A DNA stretch of 64,000 nucleotides from assembly GCA_009599575.1 (NCBI GenBank), contig VWND01000026.1:124001-188000 (forward strand), in the 5' to 3' direction. Source of the stretch: Blumeriella jaapii (taxonomy: Eukaryota > Ascomycota > Leotiomycetes > Helotiales > Drepanopezizaceae). The notes beneath the pieces are model-generated. The model was not told the DNA's origin, did no database searches, and was given only the letters and a program-made list of their open reading frames with translations. Below, piece by piece: positions 1 to 11,788 of this stretch. The translations under genes and the position numbers were made by a program. Position 1 is the first letter of the stretch. Every line of letters begins with the position of its first letter.

Positions 1-147
1 AAACAATATTAATTACCTTTTAAATACGACGATTACGCCGACGTATTCGACGATACCGCCGCGGTTATCCTAGCTTTTTATTATTTTATAAAACATCGAA
101 TAAATCTCGCGAAAAAAAAAAACTTTTTTTAAAAATCAATTTACTTT

Positions 148-760
148 TTGTCGAAATTTAAACTTATCGAATTGCGCGAATATTTCGATTCGAGCTTAAA
201 AAAAAGCTGGATAAAAAAATTTATTAGCTCTGCCGGCGCACCGGTAATATTTATACCGAAAAAAAACGAAAGTTTACGATTATGCGTCGATTATAAAGGT
301 TTAAACGCAATTACGGTTAAAAATCGAACTTTTTTATTTTTTATTAGCGAAACTTTAGATCGTTTAAAAAAAGCTAAAATATTCACTAAGCTAAATCTTA
401 TTTGGGCGTATCATCGCCTTCGAATAAAAAAGAAAAATAAATGGAAAACTGCGTTTCGTATTCGTTACGAACATTTCGAATACTGCGTATTACTTTTCGG
501 CCTTTCGAACGCATTAGCAACTTTTTAAATATATATTAATTAAGTTTTAGTCGGTTTAATAAATATTACGTATATAATTTACTTCGACGATATTTTAATA
601 TTTTTCGAAAATCCCGACGATTATACAAACGCGATAAAAAAAGTTTTCGAAAAACTTCGTATTAACAAATTTTACGGAAATCTGAAAAAATATGCTTTCG
701 ATACGAATACAATTAAGTTTTTAAGCTTCGTCGTTATTTTTACGAGAATTAAAATGGATC
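148..760 (+). pseudogene. A1 reverse transcriptase domain (broken)
   Basis: This is a reverse transcriptase of the Ty3/gypsy type. Positions 148-528 are open and carry the fingers and palm motifs SAGAPVIFIPKK, LRLCVDY, FTKLNLIWAYH and LLFGLSNA. A stop follows in what should be ATFQ. The catalytic box YFDD is intact at 580-591, unlike the family-B and family-E copies here, where both Asp are lost. Downstream the connection region (FLGFINFYKRFI) continues in the same domain order as family copies A2 and A3. Stops are all explained by C-to-T or G-to-A change. The enzyme would have copied element RNA into cDNA inside virus-like particles. Confidence 0.9.
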
Positions 761-869
761 TAGAAAAAGTGGATAATATTCGGAAATGGCTCTTTTTTAT
801 TACGTGGCGAAATATTTAAGTATTTTTAGGCTTTATTAACTTTTATAAACGTTTTATTAAAAATTACGT

Positions 870-1340
870 TAAGCTTTGCCGATTTATTACAAATTTTTTA
901 AAAAAAATATAACGAAAAAAAATATCGGACCTTTTTCGTTTTTTATTCGAAGCAAAGCTCGTTTTTTTATTTTTAAAAGAAAAGTTTTGCTAAACACCGA
1001 TTTTACGCTATTTCGATTTTCGATTAAAAATTCAAATCGAAACAAACGCTTCGAAATTCGTTATAGGCGGAATATTATTTTAATTGTTCGGCGAAAATAC
1101 GAGGATACGTTGGCATTTTATCGCGTATTATTCGAAAAAGCTTTTTTTTATAAAACAAAAATACGAAATTTACGACGCTAAGCTAATAGCTATAATTTAC
1201 GCTTTTAAACAGTAAAGCTAATATTTACGTAGCGTTTCCGACGTTATTATTATACGTACAAATTATTACAATCTGAAATACTTTTTTACGAAAAAACGTT
1301 TAAACGAACGCTAAGCGAAATGGGCCGACGAACTAGCTAA
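870..1340 (+). pseudogene. A1 RNase H domain (broken)
   Basis: This is the RNase H segment downstream of the reverse transcriptase. The recognisable start is IQIETNASKFVIGG, in which the first catalytic Asp of the family motif TDAS has become Asn, as expected from G-to-A change. The 101-codon open frame at 876-1,181 is out of register with this motif and is not the coding frame. The tether region before the integrase follows (about 1,340-1,850). The same segment lies on the minus strand in A2 (about 8,000-8,400) and in A3 (about 26,500-26,880). Confidence 0.75.
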
Positions 1341-1849
1341 ATACGATTTTGCAATCGAATATAAAACAGAAGTTTTTAATCCGGCGAATGATTTTTTTCG
1401 CCGGCCAAATTTAAAAAAAGATTTAAAAAAAAATAACGAGCAGCTGCTTACGTTATATCGTAAATTAAAATTAGTTTATTTAAAAAATTCTAAAATGTTT
1501 TTCGCAGTAAAAACACGCTTAAAATCGGAATATAAATTATTTCGCGCCGATAAATATTCGAAGCTTTTATTAACGGAATCAAAAAGTAAAAAACAAGCGG
1601 AAAAAAGCTAAATAAAAAGCTTTTTCGCCGGATTATTTTTTGCTAATATTATTAATTACAAATAATATATACCACGGAGCGTAGCCGTTATATTATTATA
1701 ATTCGAAACGGCTAATAACGAACTAGCAAAATCGATTTACAAAATTATTTTTAAATTATAAAAATCTGATTTTTTTATATTATAAAAAACGTACGAATCG
1801 GCCTCGCAAAACAATCGAGCCGAATCCGAAAAATATTAGCGTATAAGCC

Positions 1850-2640
1850 AAAATAAATTATTACGTTACAAAAGACGTGCGTATATTTCGAATAAAAGCG
1901 CTATTAAAAGCGAAATATTAAAAATTAATTACGACGATCCGACCGCCGGCTATTAAAACTTTCGGCGAACGTTAAAACTGATCGAAAAAAAGTATTTCTG
2001 GCCTGATTTACAAAGCGACGTAAAGCGTTACGTTAATACGTATAAAAAGTAATAAAAAAACAAGCTTAAAAAGCACCGATCTTATGGCGAGTTAGCTTTT
2101 TTTTCGATTTTTACGAAATTTTAAAAAAAAATAATTGTAAATTTTATTACGGATTTATTTTTTTGCAAAAAACGAAATCGTATTTACGATTCGATATTCG
2201 TTATAATAAACCGATATACGAAATTATCGAAATATATACCGATATAAAAAACGATTTCAGCCTTAGATTTAATTAAAATATTTATATAATACGTTTACAA
2301 AAATTTTAGCTATTTTAAAAAGATTATTACAAACAAAAGATTAGTTTTCATTAATAAATTTTGGTTTTTAGTAATATTTTATTTATAAATACGACGTCGA
2401 TTAAATACCGCTTTTTATTTTTAAACAAATAGCCAAACGAAACGTTAAAATTAAGTTTTAGAATTTTATTTTCGCACGTATTACGATTATCGACAAAACG
2501 ATTAAATTACGAAGCTTGTTTTAGCCGAATTTACGTATAATAATTCGATATACGTTTTTACGGATTTTATTTTTTTTCGCATATTATACGGCTTTTATTT
2601 AAAACTTAGTAGCAACGTCGAAAGCGACGTCGTAGAAAAA
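1850..2640 (+). pseudogene. A1 integrase domain (broken)
   Basis: The frame reads DDPTAGY followed by RRTLKLIEKKYFWPDL and DVKRYVNTYK, which is the HHCC zinc-binding region of a gypsy integrase. Each expected His and Cys is Tyr or stop (CAY to TAY, TGY to TAY), so RIP has destroyed the zinc site. The core follows from about 2,125 (IIVNFITDLFF, then YDSIFVIINRYTKLSKYIP). The first catalytic Asp is Asn. The integrase would have inserted the cDNA with the 5-bp TSDs seen for this family. Confidence 0.85.
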
Positions 2641-3029
2641 AAAAAAAAATACCGTCAGCGGAAAAGCGAATTAAAATATTGCAAAAAAAAAAAAAAATAT
2701 TTAATAAAAAGCTAAAAAAAATTAACGCAAATTATAAAAGATTTTACGACGCTAAATATAAAAAGACTAGATTTTAAATAAGCGATAAAATATTATTATC
2801 GATTAAAAACTTTCGATAGCTACGATTTTTTCGAAAGTTTTTAAATAAATATTTAAAGCTTTTTAAAATTAAACGAATTATATACGAGCACGGCCAAGCT
2901 TATTAATTCGAGCTTTTTTTTTAATATCGTATTTACGATATTTTCTACGTTTTTCTATTAAAACTTTGGCAGGGTCGGAACGATACCGAGCCGAAAAATA
3001 ATATAATAAAATTTCAAAAACCCGAAAAA

Positions 3030-3195
3030 TACGAGGTTAAATTAATACAAATTTATAAAAATACAAAAAAAGGCCGATATTATTTAATGCGATAAAAAGG
3101 CTATTTACCAAGCGAAAATTTCTGAAAATCAGAAAACTATTTTACGAATATAAAAAAAATTGTAAAAAAATACTTGAAAAATACGACAAATAATA
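3030..3195 (+). pseudogene. A1 chromodomain (broken)
   Basis: The frame reads GRYYLMR, a stop, then KGYLPSENF, a stop, then KSENYFTNIKKIVKKYL. This fits the chromodomain consensus of chromovirus integrases, with both stops at the positions of the conserved Trp residues. In active elements this module binds methylated histone H3 and directs insertion to heterochromatin. That would suit the nesting of family A inside other RIP-treated elements, although targeting itself is inference. Confidence 0.85.
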
Positions 3196-4130
3196 ATAAC
3201 GGAGCAATAACGAATGCGCGTCGTAAAAGTAAAAAAAAGAAAATAAAAACATTTAAAAAATCTTAAAACCGCCGTTAAGTCAATTTATTTTTATCGTTAT
3301 TTTTTTTTTTATCGTTATCGTTATTTTTTTCAGATTCAAAAGCAGCGGCAAATTAAAAAAAATTAATATTAAACGAATTCGCAAAATATTCGATTTATTT
3401 TAATTAAGATTTTTACGATAGCCGTAATCGAATTTTAAATTACAATTACGATATTTTCGTAAAAATTCAGAATTTAATCCAACTGATTAAAATAAATCCG
3501 AGCGACGTTTTCGAAACGTCGAAAAATACGTTTTATATTAACGTCGTTAAATAAAAGGGCCGGCGCAGCCAAAGCTTTTAAAACAGCAGCAGCCGCCAAA
3601 CCGGCAGAAACGGGCGCAGCAGCAGCAGCGGCAGCGGCAGTCCGAGCCGCGGCGCGATTCGTACGATTTTCGACTATTATAAAAACCGAAGCGTTATTTT
3701 TTTTTAAACGATTTATATAAGCGTCGTAAATAATAAAATCGATAAAAGTTTTAACAAAAGCTTTAGTTTCGGCAGCAAAAAAAAAAAAAGCGGCAGCGGC
3801 GGTAATAGCATCGAAACGATTTATAAAATCGTTAAGACTCGCGAAAAGTATTTGCGTTTCGATAGCGCGTATAACAGGAATTTATAATTAATTAAAAACG
3901 AATTCGAATAAAAATTTAAAAAATTTACAGAAAAGCATTAAATATACGAAGCTTTGCAGCGGTTGCATTTTACGCTAAAAAATTCGAAAACGCAAAAAAG
4001 CAAAAAAGCCGTTATAATGCTTTTGCGTAAAATTAAGCGGACGCACCGAAAGCAAATAAAAGTTAAAAATATTTTAAAAGTTCGCGGCGAACGCGGCGAA
4101 AAACAATTAATTAAAATAAAAAAAAGCTAA
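3196..4130 (+). pseudogene. A1 C-terminal extension of pol after the chromodomain (unknown function)
   Basis: The chromodomain reading frame continues for about 310 more codons to the 3' end of the element. It is interrupted only by TAA codons (former CAA or TGG). The extension contains a Ser/Gly/Arg-rich stretch (about 3,560-3,660, translating as runs of SSS, SGSGSPS) and a Lys/Glu-rich, probably helical tail (EALQRLHFTLK, IKRTHRKQIK, RGERGEKQLI). A2 and A3 carry the same segment. I do not recognise a domain. The opposite strand is also fairly open and Phe/Ala-rich; by analogy with the gag region, where the Lys-rich strand is coding, I take the sense strand to be the real one. Confidence 0.55.
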
Positions 4131-4132
4131 CG

Positions 4133-4167
<35 letters not shown>

Positions 4168-4426
4168 AAGCAGAAAAATAACGGCCATTTTAAAAAAAAA
4201 AGGTTTTTTTTAAACGAAAATGCGAGCGCTACCGAAAACAAAAAAAATAAAACAGTAAAACAGCTATAATTCACGACCGAAAGCGGACGAAACAATTATA
4301 ATTTACGACCAAAAGCGGAAGAAACTGCACGTTATTTCGAAGGCGTAACGCACGTTATATACGGAAGCATACGTATAAAGAAATTAGTCGCTTTTGGAAA
4401 TCAAAGGCTTAAAAAGGGGGGTAATA

Positions 4427-4839
4427 TATAAGGATTGAAAGGCAGGAAAACACTAGTTCAGACAATAAAGCTCAGATAAGGTTGGGTTGATAGTCAGACT
4501 GATTTCTATTTTCTACATCTCTAGTAAAAGGCGTGTATAAATACAAAAGAAAGGGTGGAGCCCTCGAAAAAAGTATTTCCCAGGAAACCAGACGAATTCC
4601 ATTTAGTATATTTTTCCAGCCTTTATTCCGACCTTTTTTTATTTTTTTTAATATAATTTTAATAACTGATTTTTTAGCAATTATTTTTATAAAATGTTTT
4701 ATTTAAATATTATTTTTAGCTTTTATAATATTATCCGGCCTTTACGGCTTATCCGCAGAAAATGCTATTCGAAAATTGATAAAAAGCAGAAGGTTTTAGC
4801 GAATTATTTAATTTATATACGTGATATTAGTTTCTGATA
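4427..4839 (-). repeat. 3' LTR of A2
   Basis: This is a 413-bp LTR, 412-414 bp in all family-A copies. On the coding strand it starts TATCAG (from TGTCAG) and ends CTTATA (from CTTACA). The preceding polypurine tract of A2 is seen as TTATTTTCTTTTCTAGG from 4,840 on the plus strand. A TATA-like TATTTATAC sequence lies about three quarters into the LTR on the coding strand. Confidence 0.9.
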
Positions 4840-4879
4840 TTATTTTCTTTTCTAGGCCTTTGGTTCCCAAAAGCGACTG

Positions 4880-7800
4880 ATTTTTTTATGCGTATATTTC
4901 CGTATATAACATGCGTTACGCCTTCGAAATAACGTACGGTTTCTTTCGCTTTCGGTCGTAAATTATAGCTGTTTCTTTCGCTTTTGGTCGTAAATTATAG
5001 CTATTTTGTTATTTTGTTTTTTTTATTTTCGATAGCGCTCGTATTTTCGTTTGAAAAAGTCTTTTTTCTTAAAATGGCCGCTATCTTCCTGTTTAACTTT
5101 TTTTTTTTTTTTTTTTTTTTTTTATTTTTTCGTTAGTTTTTTTTTTTTTTAATTAATTGCTTTTCGCCGCGTTCGCCGCGAACTTTTAAAATGCTTTTAA
5201 TTTTTATTTGTTTTCGGTGCGCCCGTTTAATTTTACGCGAAAGTATTATAACGGACTTTTTGCTTTTTTGCGTTTTCGAACTTTTCAGCGTAAAATGCAA
5301 CCGCTGTAAAGTTTCGTATATTTAATGCTTTTTTGTAAATTTTCTAAACTTTTATTCGAATTCGCTTTTAATTAATTATAAGTTTTTATTATACGCGCTA
5401 CCGAAGCGCAAACTTTTTTCGCGGACCTTAACGATTTTATAAATCGTTTCGATATTGCTACCGCCGCTGCCGTTTTTTTTTTTTTACTGCCGAAACCAAA
5501 GCTTTTATTAAAACTTTTATCGATTTTATTATTAACGACGCTTATATAAATCGTTTAAAAAAAAATAACGCTTCGGCTTTTATAATAATCGAATATCGTA
5601 CGAATCGCGCCGCGGCTCGAGCTGCCGCTGCTGCTGCTGCGCCCGTTCCTGCCGGTTTGGCGGCTGCTGCTGTTTTGAAAGCTTTGGCTGCGCCGGCCCT
5701 TTTATTTAACGACGCTAATATAAAACGTATTTTCCGACGTTTCGAAAACGTCGTTCGAATTTATTTTGACCAGTTAAATTAAATTTTGAATTTTTACGAA
5801 AATATCGTAGCTGCAATTTAAAATTCGATTACGGCTATCGTAAAAGCTTTGATTAAAATAAATCGAATACTTTGCGAATTCGTTTAATATTAATTCTTTT
5901 TAATCTGCCGCTGCTTTTGAATTTAAAAAAAATAACGATAACGATAAAAAAAAAAATAATAATAAAAATAAATTAGCTTAGCGGCGGTTTTAAAGTTTTT
6001 TAAGTATTTTTGTTTTTTTTTTCTTGCTTTTACGGCGCGTATTCGTTACTGTTCCGTTGCTATTATTTATCGTATTTTTTAAATATTTTTTTATAATTTT
6101 TTTTACGTTCGTAAAATGGTTTTTTAGCTTTTACGAGTTTTCGCTTGGTAAATAACCTTTTTATCGCATTAAATAATATCGGCCCTTTTTTGTATTTTTA
6201 TAAGCTTATATTAATTTGATTTCGTATTTTTCGGGTTTTTGAAATTTTATTATATTATTTTTCGGCTCGGTGTCGTTTCGACCCTGCTAAAGTTTTAATA
6301 AAAAAACGTAGAAAATATCGTAAATACGATATTAAAAAAAAAGCTCGAATTGGTAAGCTTGGCCGTGCTTATATATAATTCGCTTAATTTTAAAAAGCTT
6401 TAAATATTTATTTAAAAGCTTTCGAAAAAGTCGCAGCTATCGAAAGTTTTTAATCGATAATAATATTTTATCGCTTATTTAAAATCTAGTCTTTTTGTAT
6501 TTAGCGTCGTAAAATCTTTTATAATTCGCGTTAGCTTTTTTTAGCTTTTTATTAAATATTTTTTTTTTTTTTTGTAATATTTTAATTCGTTTTTCCGCTA
6601 ACGATATTTTTTTTTTTACGACGTCGCTTTCGACGTTGCTGCCAAATTCTGAATAAAAGCCGTATAATATACGAAAAAAAATAAAATCCGTAAAAACGTA
6701 TATCGAATTGTTATACGTAAATTCGGCTAAAATAAGCTTCGTAGCCCAATCGTTTTATCGATAATCGTAATACGTACGAAAATAAAATTTTAAAATTTGA
6801 TTTTAACGTTTCGTTTAGCTATTTGTTTAAAAATAAAAAGCGGTGTTTAATCGACGTCGTATTTGTAAATAAAATATTATTAAAAACCAAAATTTACTAA
6901 TGAAAACTGACCTTTTATTTATAGTAATTTTTTTAAAACAGTTAAAATTTTTATAAATATATTATATAAATATTTTAGTTAAATTTAAGGCTGAAATCGT
7001 TTTTTATATCGGTATATATTTCGACAGCTTCGTATATCGGTTTATTATAACGAGTATCGAATTATAAACACGACTTCGTTTTTTGCTAAAAAATAGATTC
7101 GTAATAAAATTCATGGTTATTTTTTTTTAAAATTTCGTAGAAATCGAAAAAAAGGCTAATTCGCTATAGGATCGATGCTTTTTAAGCTTGTTTTTTTAGT
7201 ATTTTTCATACGTATTAACGTAACGCTTTACGTCGCTTCGTAAACCAGGCCAGAAATACTTTTTTTCGACCAGTTTTAACGTTCGCCGAAAACTTTAATA
7301 GCCGGCGGTCGAATCGTCGTAATTAATTTTTAATATTTCGCTTTTAATAACGTTTTTATTCGAAATATACGCACGTTTTTTATAACGTAATAATTTATTT
7401 TAGCTTATACGCTAATATTTTTCGAATCCGGCTCGATTGTTTTACAAAGCCGATTCGTACGTTTTTTATAATACAAAAAAATCAAATTTTTGCAATTCGA
7501 AAATAGTTTTATAAATCGGTTTTATTAATTCGTTATTAGCCGTTTCGGATTTTAGCAATACAGCGGCTACGCTTCGTAATATATATTATTTGCAATTAGT
7601 AATATTAATAAAAAATAATCCGGCGAAAAAGCTTTTTATTTGGCTTTTTTCCGTTTGTTTTTTACTTTTTAATTTCGTTAATAAAAGTTCCGAATATTTA
7701 TCGGCGCGAAATGGTTTATGCCCCGATTTTAAACGTGTTTTTATTGCGAAAAACATTTTAAAATTTCTTAAATAAGCTAATTTTAGCTTACGATATAGCG

Positions 7801-10800
7801 TAAATAATTGCTTGTTATTTTTTTTTAAATTTTTTTTTAAATTTGGCCGGCGAAAAAAAAACTATTCGCCGGGTTAAAAACTTTTGTTTTATATTCGATT
7901 GCAAAATCGTATTTAGCTAGCTCGTCGGCCTATTTTATTTAGCGTCCGTTTAAACGTTTTTTTATAAAAAAGTATTTTAAATTGTAATAATTTATACGTA
8001 TAATAATAACGTCGGAAGCGCTACGTAGATATTGGCTTTATTATTTAAAAGCGTAAATTATAATTATTAGCTTAGCGTCGTAAATTTCGTATTTTTATTT
8101 TATAAAAGAAAGCTTTTTCGAATAGTATGCGATAAAATGCTAACGTGCCTCCGTATTTTTTCCGAATAATTAAAATAATATTTCGCTTATAGCGAATTTC
8201 GAAGCGTTTGTTTCGATTTAGATTTTTAATCGAAAGTCGAAATAACGTAAAATCGGTGCTTAGCAAAACTTTTCTTTTAAAAGTAAAAAGGCGAACTTCG
8301 CTTCGAATAGAAAACGAAAAGGGCCCGATATTTTTTTTCGTTGCATTCCTTTTAAAAGATTTGTAATAAATCGGCAAAGCTTAGCGTAGTTTTTAATAAA
8401 ACGTTTGTAAAAATTAATAAAACCCAAAAACATTTAAATATTTCGCCACGTAATAAAAAAGGGCTATTTCCGAATATTATTTATTTTTCCTGGATTTATT
8501 TTAATTTTCGTAAAAGTAACGACGAAGTTTAGAAACTTAATCGTATTCGTATCGAAAGCATATTTTTTCAGATTTTCGTAAAATTTGTTAATACGAAATT
8601 TTTCGAAAACTTTTTTTATCGCGTTTATATAATCGTCGAAGTTTTCGAAAAATATTAGAATATCGTCGAAGTAAATTATATACGTAATATTTATTAAACC
8701 GACTAAAGCTTAATTAATATACGCTTAAAAGGTTGCTAATGCGTTCGAAAGGCCGAAAAGTAATACGCAGTATTCGAAATGTCCGTAACGAATGCGAAAC
8801 GCAGTTTTTCATTTATTTCCTTCTTTTATTCGAAAGCGGTGGTACGCCTAAGTAAAATTTAATTTAGTAAATATTTTAGCTTTTTTCAAACGATCCAAAG
8901 TTTCGCTTATAAAAAATAAAAAAATTCGATTTTTAATCGTAATTGCGTTTAGATTTTTATAATCGACGCATAATCGTAAACTTTCGTTTTTTTTCGGTAT
9001 AAATATTACCGGTGCGCCGGCAGAGCTAATAAACCTTTTTATCCAGCCTTTTTTTAAATTCGAATCGAAATATTCGCGCAATTCGGTAAGTTCAGATTCC
9101 GATAAAAAATAAACTGGTTTTTAAAAAAGATTTTTCTTTTTCGCGAAATTTATTCGATATTTTATAAAATAATAAAAAGCTAGAATAACCGCGGCGGTAT
9201 CGTCGAACACGTCGGCGTAATCGTCGTATTTAAAAGATAATTAATATTGTTTTTCAGTAGCTTTTTTTAAAACGATATAAAACGCTTGCTTTTTTTTAAA
9301 TTCTTTTTTAAAACGTTTAATTATAACGAAATTAAATTGTAAGCGTTCGATTAAATATCGCTACGATTTAATTCGAAAGCTTATAACAGGATCGATATTT
9401 CGCAACTAAAAAAATCCTAAAATAAATAAAACCTTTAAAATATTTATATCGCAAGCCACGAAATCGCTTTGTATTTTTTTAATTATTTTATAATTATTAA
9501 TAGCGCGAATAAATTGCGTATGCGTGCCGTAAATAATTACTTTTTTTTTTTCAACCGTAAATAAATTAATACGTTTTTAAATTAATTTCTATTTATGTTT
9601 AATTAATAATTTTTAAATTACGTAGTTTTTTTCCGCGCCGCAATCGATAAAAGCTCGTTTCGTACGAATACCGCTTTTAGCTTTTTTAATTTCGACTGAA
9701 ATTATTATTTTTTGCTTTTTTTTTTCGCTCGATTTTATTAGCAGCGACGAAATTAAAATCGAGCGAAAGCTTTTCCCGAATCCTTAGATTTGTTAGCTTC
9801 GAAGCAGTTTAAAGCTATATATTCTTTTTTGTTATATTTATAATATTCGACTTTTGGATAATTAATTATGCGATGCTCTTTTTTTTAGCAGCGATTGCAT
9901 TTCGAAAAATAAAAGAAATCGTTAGAAATTCTAAGATTTCAAAAGATTTTATTAAAATTATCGTTTTTTTTTTTTCGTTTTTTTTTATAACGTATTTTCG
10001 AATCGAAAACGGTATATATTTGTTTTAGCTTTTGAATTTTAATCGTAAATATAAGTTTTTTTTTTTTTTTTTTTTTTTTTGCGCTCGTTTTTCGTCGTTT
10101 ATTATTTTTCGTTTCGTCGCTGATAATTTTATTAATATTTTCGATACGACGAGCGATTAATATTAATTTTTCGTACGAATTTATAATTGCAATATTACTT
10201 CGTTTAATAATTTTTTTTCGAAAAGTAAATCGGAGTTTTGCGAAAAGCATTTTTTTTTTAGTCGCATCGTCTGTTATTTACAATTGCTATTCGAAATTAT
10301 TCAAATAAGCAACGAAATCGTTAATTAATTTATGTTTTTTTTATTTCGCTTTATCGTATAAATTCGAAGCCGCGATTTTTCGATTTTCCGTATTTATTAA
10401 AAAATCTAATATTTATTTTTTGAAATCGTTTTATATAATTCGAATATTCGTAAAACGTCGTTCGTATCCGGTTTATTTTTTTTTCATTTTATCGTCGAAA
10501 GCTAAAACACAGGCGTTAATTTTTTTTTAATCGATATAAAATATTATTTTTTTATTTTGGCGAAAGCTTCGTTTTACACGCCGAATAAAAAATTAAGCTT
10601 TTTCAGTATTTTTCCTTCGATATATTAAAAAGTCTTTTATTTTTAATGCTTTTCGGCTCGAATTCGCTGTGTTTTTTATAAAAAAAAAAATATATTTAAA
10701 AAAAATGCTAAATCGTTTTTAATAAGTATTATTATCGTAATGCTTCGAAAATATTTTATAATAATCGCCGGCTTGGGTTATTTTCTGTTTTTTTTTAATT

Positions 10801-11370
10801 GGAACGGTATTAAAAAGTATAAAAACTTTTTTTTCGATATTTTCGAAAGCGTTAAGTTTTCGTTGAAATTGTTTAATTTTTTTTCGGAATTCGTTTCGGC
10901 GTTTTTTGGTTTTTTCGAATTTTTTGATTATTTTGTAAATTTTTTTTTTAATTTTTTTCTGCTTTATTTTAGCTTGTATTTTTTTTATTTTTTTACGTTT
11001 ATCGTTTTTTTTTATTCGGCGCGGATTCGTTTATTAATTAAATAAATTAAAATCTCGGTAAAAGATTTTCCCGAATCGCTTTAAACGTGGCTTTTTTTAA
11101 TGATTTTTTCGATAAAAAAAATTAAAAAGTCGTCGCGCCTTAATAGTAAAATATTTTCGACTTTTGATAAAGCTGATAACGTTAAAAAAAACGATAGTAC
11201 GGAGTTTTTCTGAGCAGCCGAAAATGCTGGGTTTTTTTAAGTAGCTGGAAATGCTTGTTTTCTGCGAATGCGAAAAGCTATAATATCGATAATAACGATA
11301 TAAATATAATAATATAATAAAAAATTATTTTAATAATATCGAACTGCCGTTTCGGTAAATAGAAAAATCA
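4880..11370 (-). pseudogene. A2 gag-pol (broken): gag, protease, RT, RNase H, integrase, chromodomain, extension
   Basis: Read on the minus strand from right to left, gag (about 9,940-11,300) is Lys-rich. A zinc knuckle follows at about 9,855-9,897 (CNRC then HRIIN, the last Cys turned to Tyr). The protease motif IDCGAE is at about 9,625-9,650. The RT has IFIPKK and CVDY motifs within 8,848-9,081 and an intact YFDD at 8,662-8,673. RNase H is at about 8,000-8,400, the integrase at about 6,650-7,400, and the chromodomain at about 6,090-6,250 with both Trp positions as stops. The post-chromodomain extension covers about 5,150-6,050. The longest open piece is only 103 codons (9,939-10,250). The Phe-rich open frame at 10,740-11,045 on the plus strand is a shadow of Lys-rich gag. 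Confidence 0.85.
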
Positions 11371-11373
11371 GAA

Positions 11374-11785
11374 TATAAAAATTAAAAAGCAGAAAAATAT
11401 TAATTCAAATAATAAAGCTTAAATAAAATTGGATTAATAGTCAAACTGATTTTTACTTTTTATATTTTTAATAAAAAGCGTATATAAATACAAAAAAAGG
11501 GTGGAACCCTCGAAAAAAGTATTTCCCAAAAAACCAGGCGAATCTTATTTAGTATGCTTTTCCAGCCTTTATCCCGACCTTTTTTTATTTTTTTTAATAT
11601 AACCTTAATAACTGGTTTTTTAGCAATCACTTTTATAAAATATTTTATTTAAATATCATTTCCAGCCTTTATAATATTATCCGGCTCCTACGGCCTATCC
11701 GCAGAAAATACTATTCGAGGGTTGGTAAAAAGCAAAGAATCTTGGCGGATCACCTGATTTATACACGTAATATTAGTTCCTGACA
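11374..11785 (-). repeat. 5' LTR of A2
   Basis: This 412-bp LTR pairs with the copy at 4,427-4,839. Its outer end reads CCTGACA on the plus strand and is followed directly by the TAATA TSD. It lies back to back with the A1 3' LTR, so 11,374-12,202 is a near-perfect inverted repeat with almost no spacer. Confidence 0.9.
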
Positions 11786-11788
11786 TAA

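Larger units (their letters stand above)
1..4426 (+). mobile_element. Retrotransposon A1, internal 3' part (Ty3/gypsy chromovirus, RIP-degraded)
   Basis: This is the 3' part of a family-A LTR retrotransposon, running from just before the reverse transcriptase to the polypurine tract. Its gag, protease and 5' LTR lie left of the window. The domain order reverse transcriptase, RNase H, integrase, chromodomain is read directly from conserved motifs and defines a Ty3/gypsy chromovirus. The polypurine tract is AAAAAGGGGGG at about 4,411-4,421. The element continues after the inserted copy A2: its 3' LTR is at 11,789-12,202. A1 itself lies inside B1, since B1 sequence resumes at 12,203. It is inactive, with many TAA/TAG/TGA codons at former Trp and Gln positions. 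Confidence 0.9.
4427..11785 (-). mobile_element. Retrotransposon A2, complete but RIP-degraded
   Basis: This is a full-length family-A element of 7,359 bp on the minus strand. Its 3' LTR is at 4,427-4,839 and its 5' LTR at 11,374-11,785. The flanking direct repeat TAATA (4,422-4,426 and 11,786-11,790) is the TSD. It sits 2 bp inside the start of the 3' LTR of A1, so removing A2 and one TAATA restores the A1 polypurine tract joined to its LTR. It is inverted relative to A1, so its 3' half forms a long inverted repeat with positions 1-4,426. Confidence 0.93.

Noticed and set aside
876..1181. 101-codon frame repeated at 8,072-8,377 and 26,520-26,825
   Set aside because: It recurs because the element recurs. 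It lies out of register with the RNase H motif IQIETNAS/IQIETDAS, so it is a neighbouring-frame shadow.
4136..4164. Long poly-A/poly-T runs (also 13,260-13,290, 38,570-38,600 and 43,495-43,525) as poly(A) tails of LINE elements
   Set aside because: They lie at the same internal place in each LTR element copy, so they are RIP-made tracts within LTR elements, not tails of separate insertions.
10740..11045. Open Phe-rich frame on the plus strand (and the like at 29,137-29,496, 4,107-4,295 and 23,410-23,595)
   Set aside because: These are the reverse of Lys-rich gag or pol segments on the coding strand of family A; poly-A tracts give poly-Phe on the other strand.
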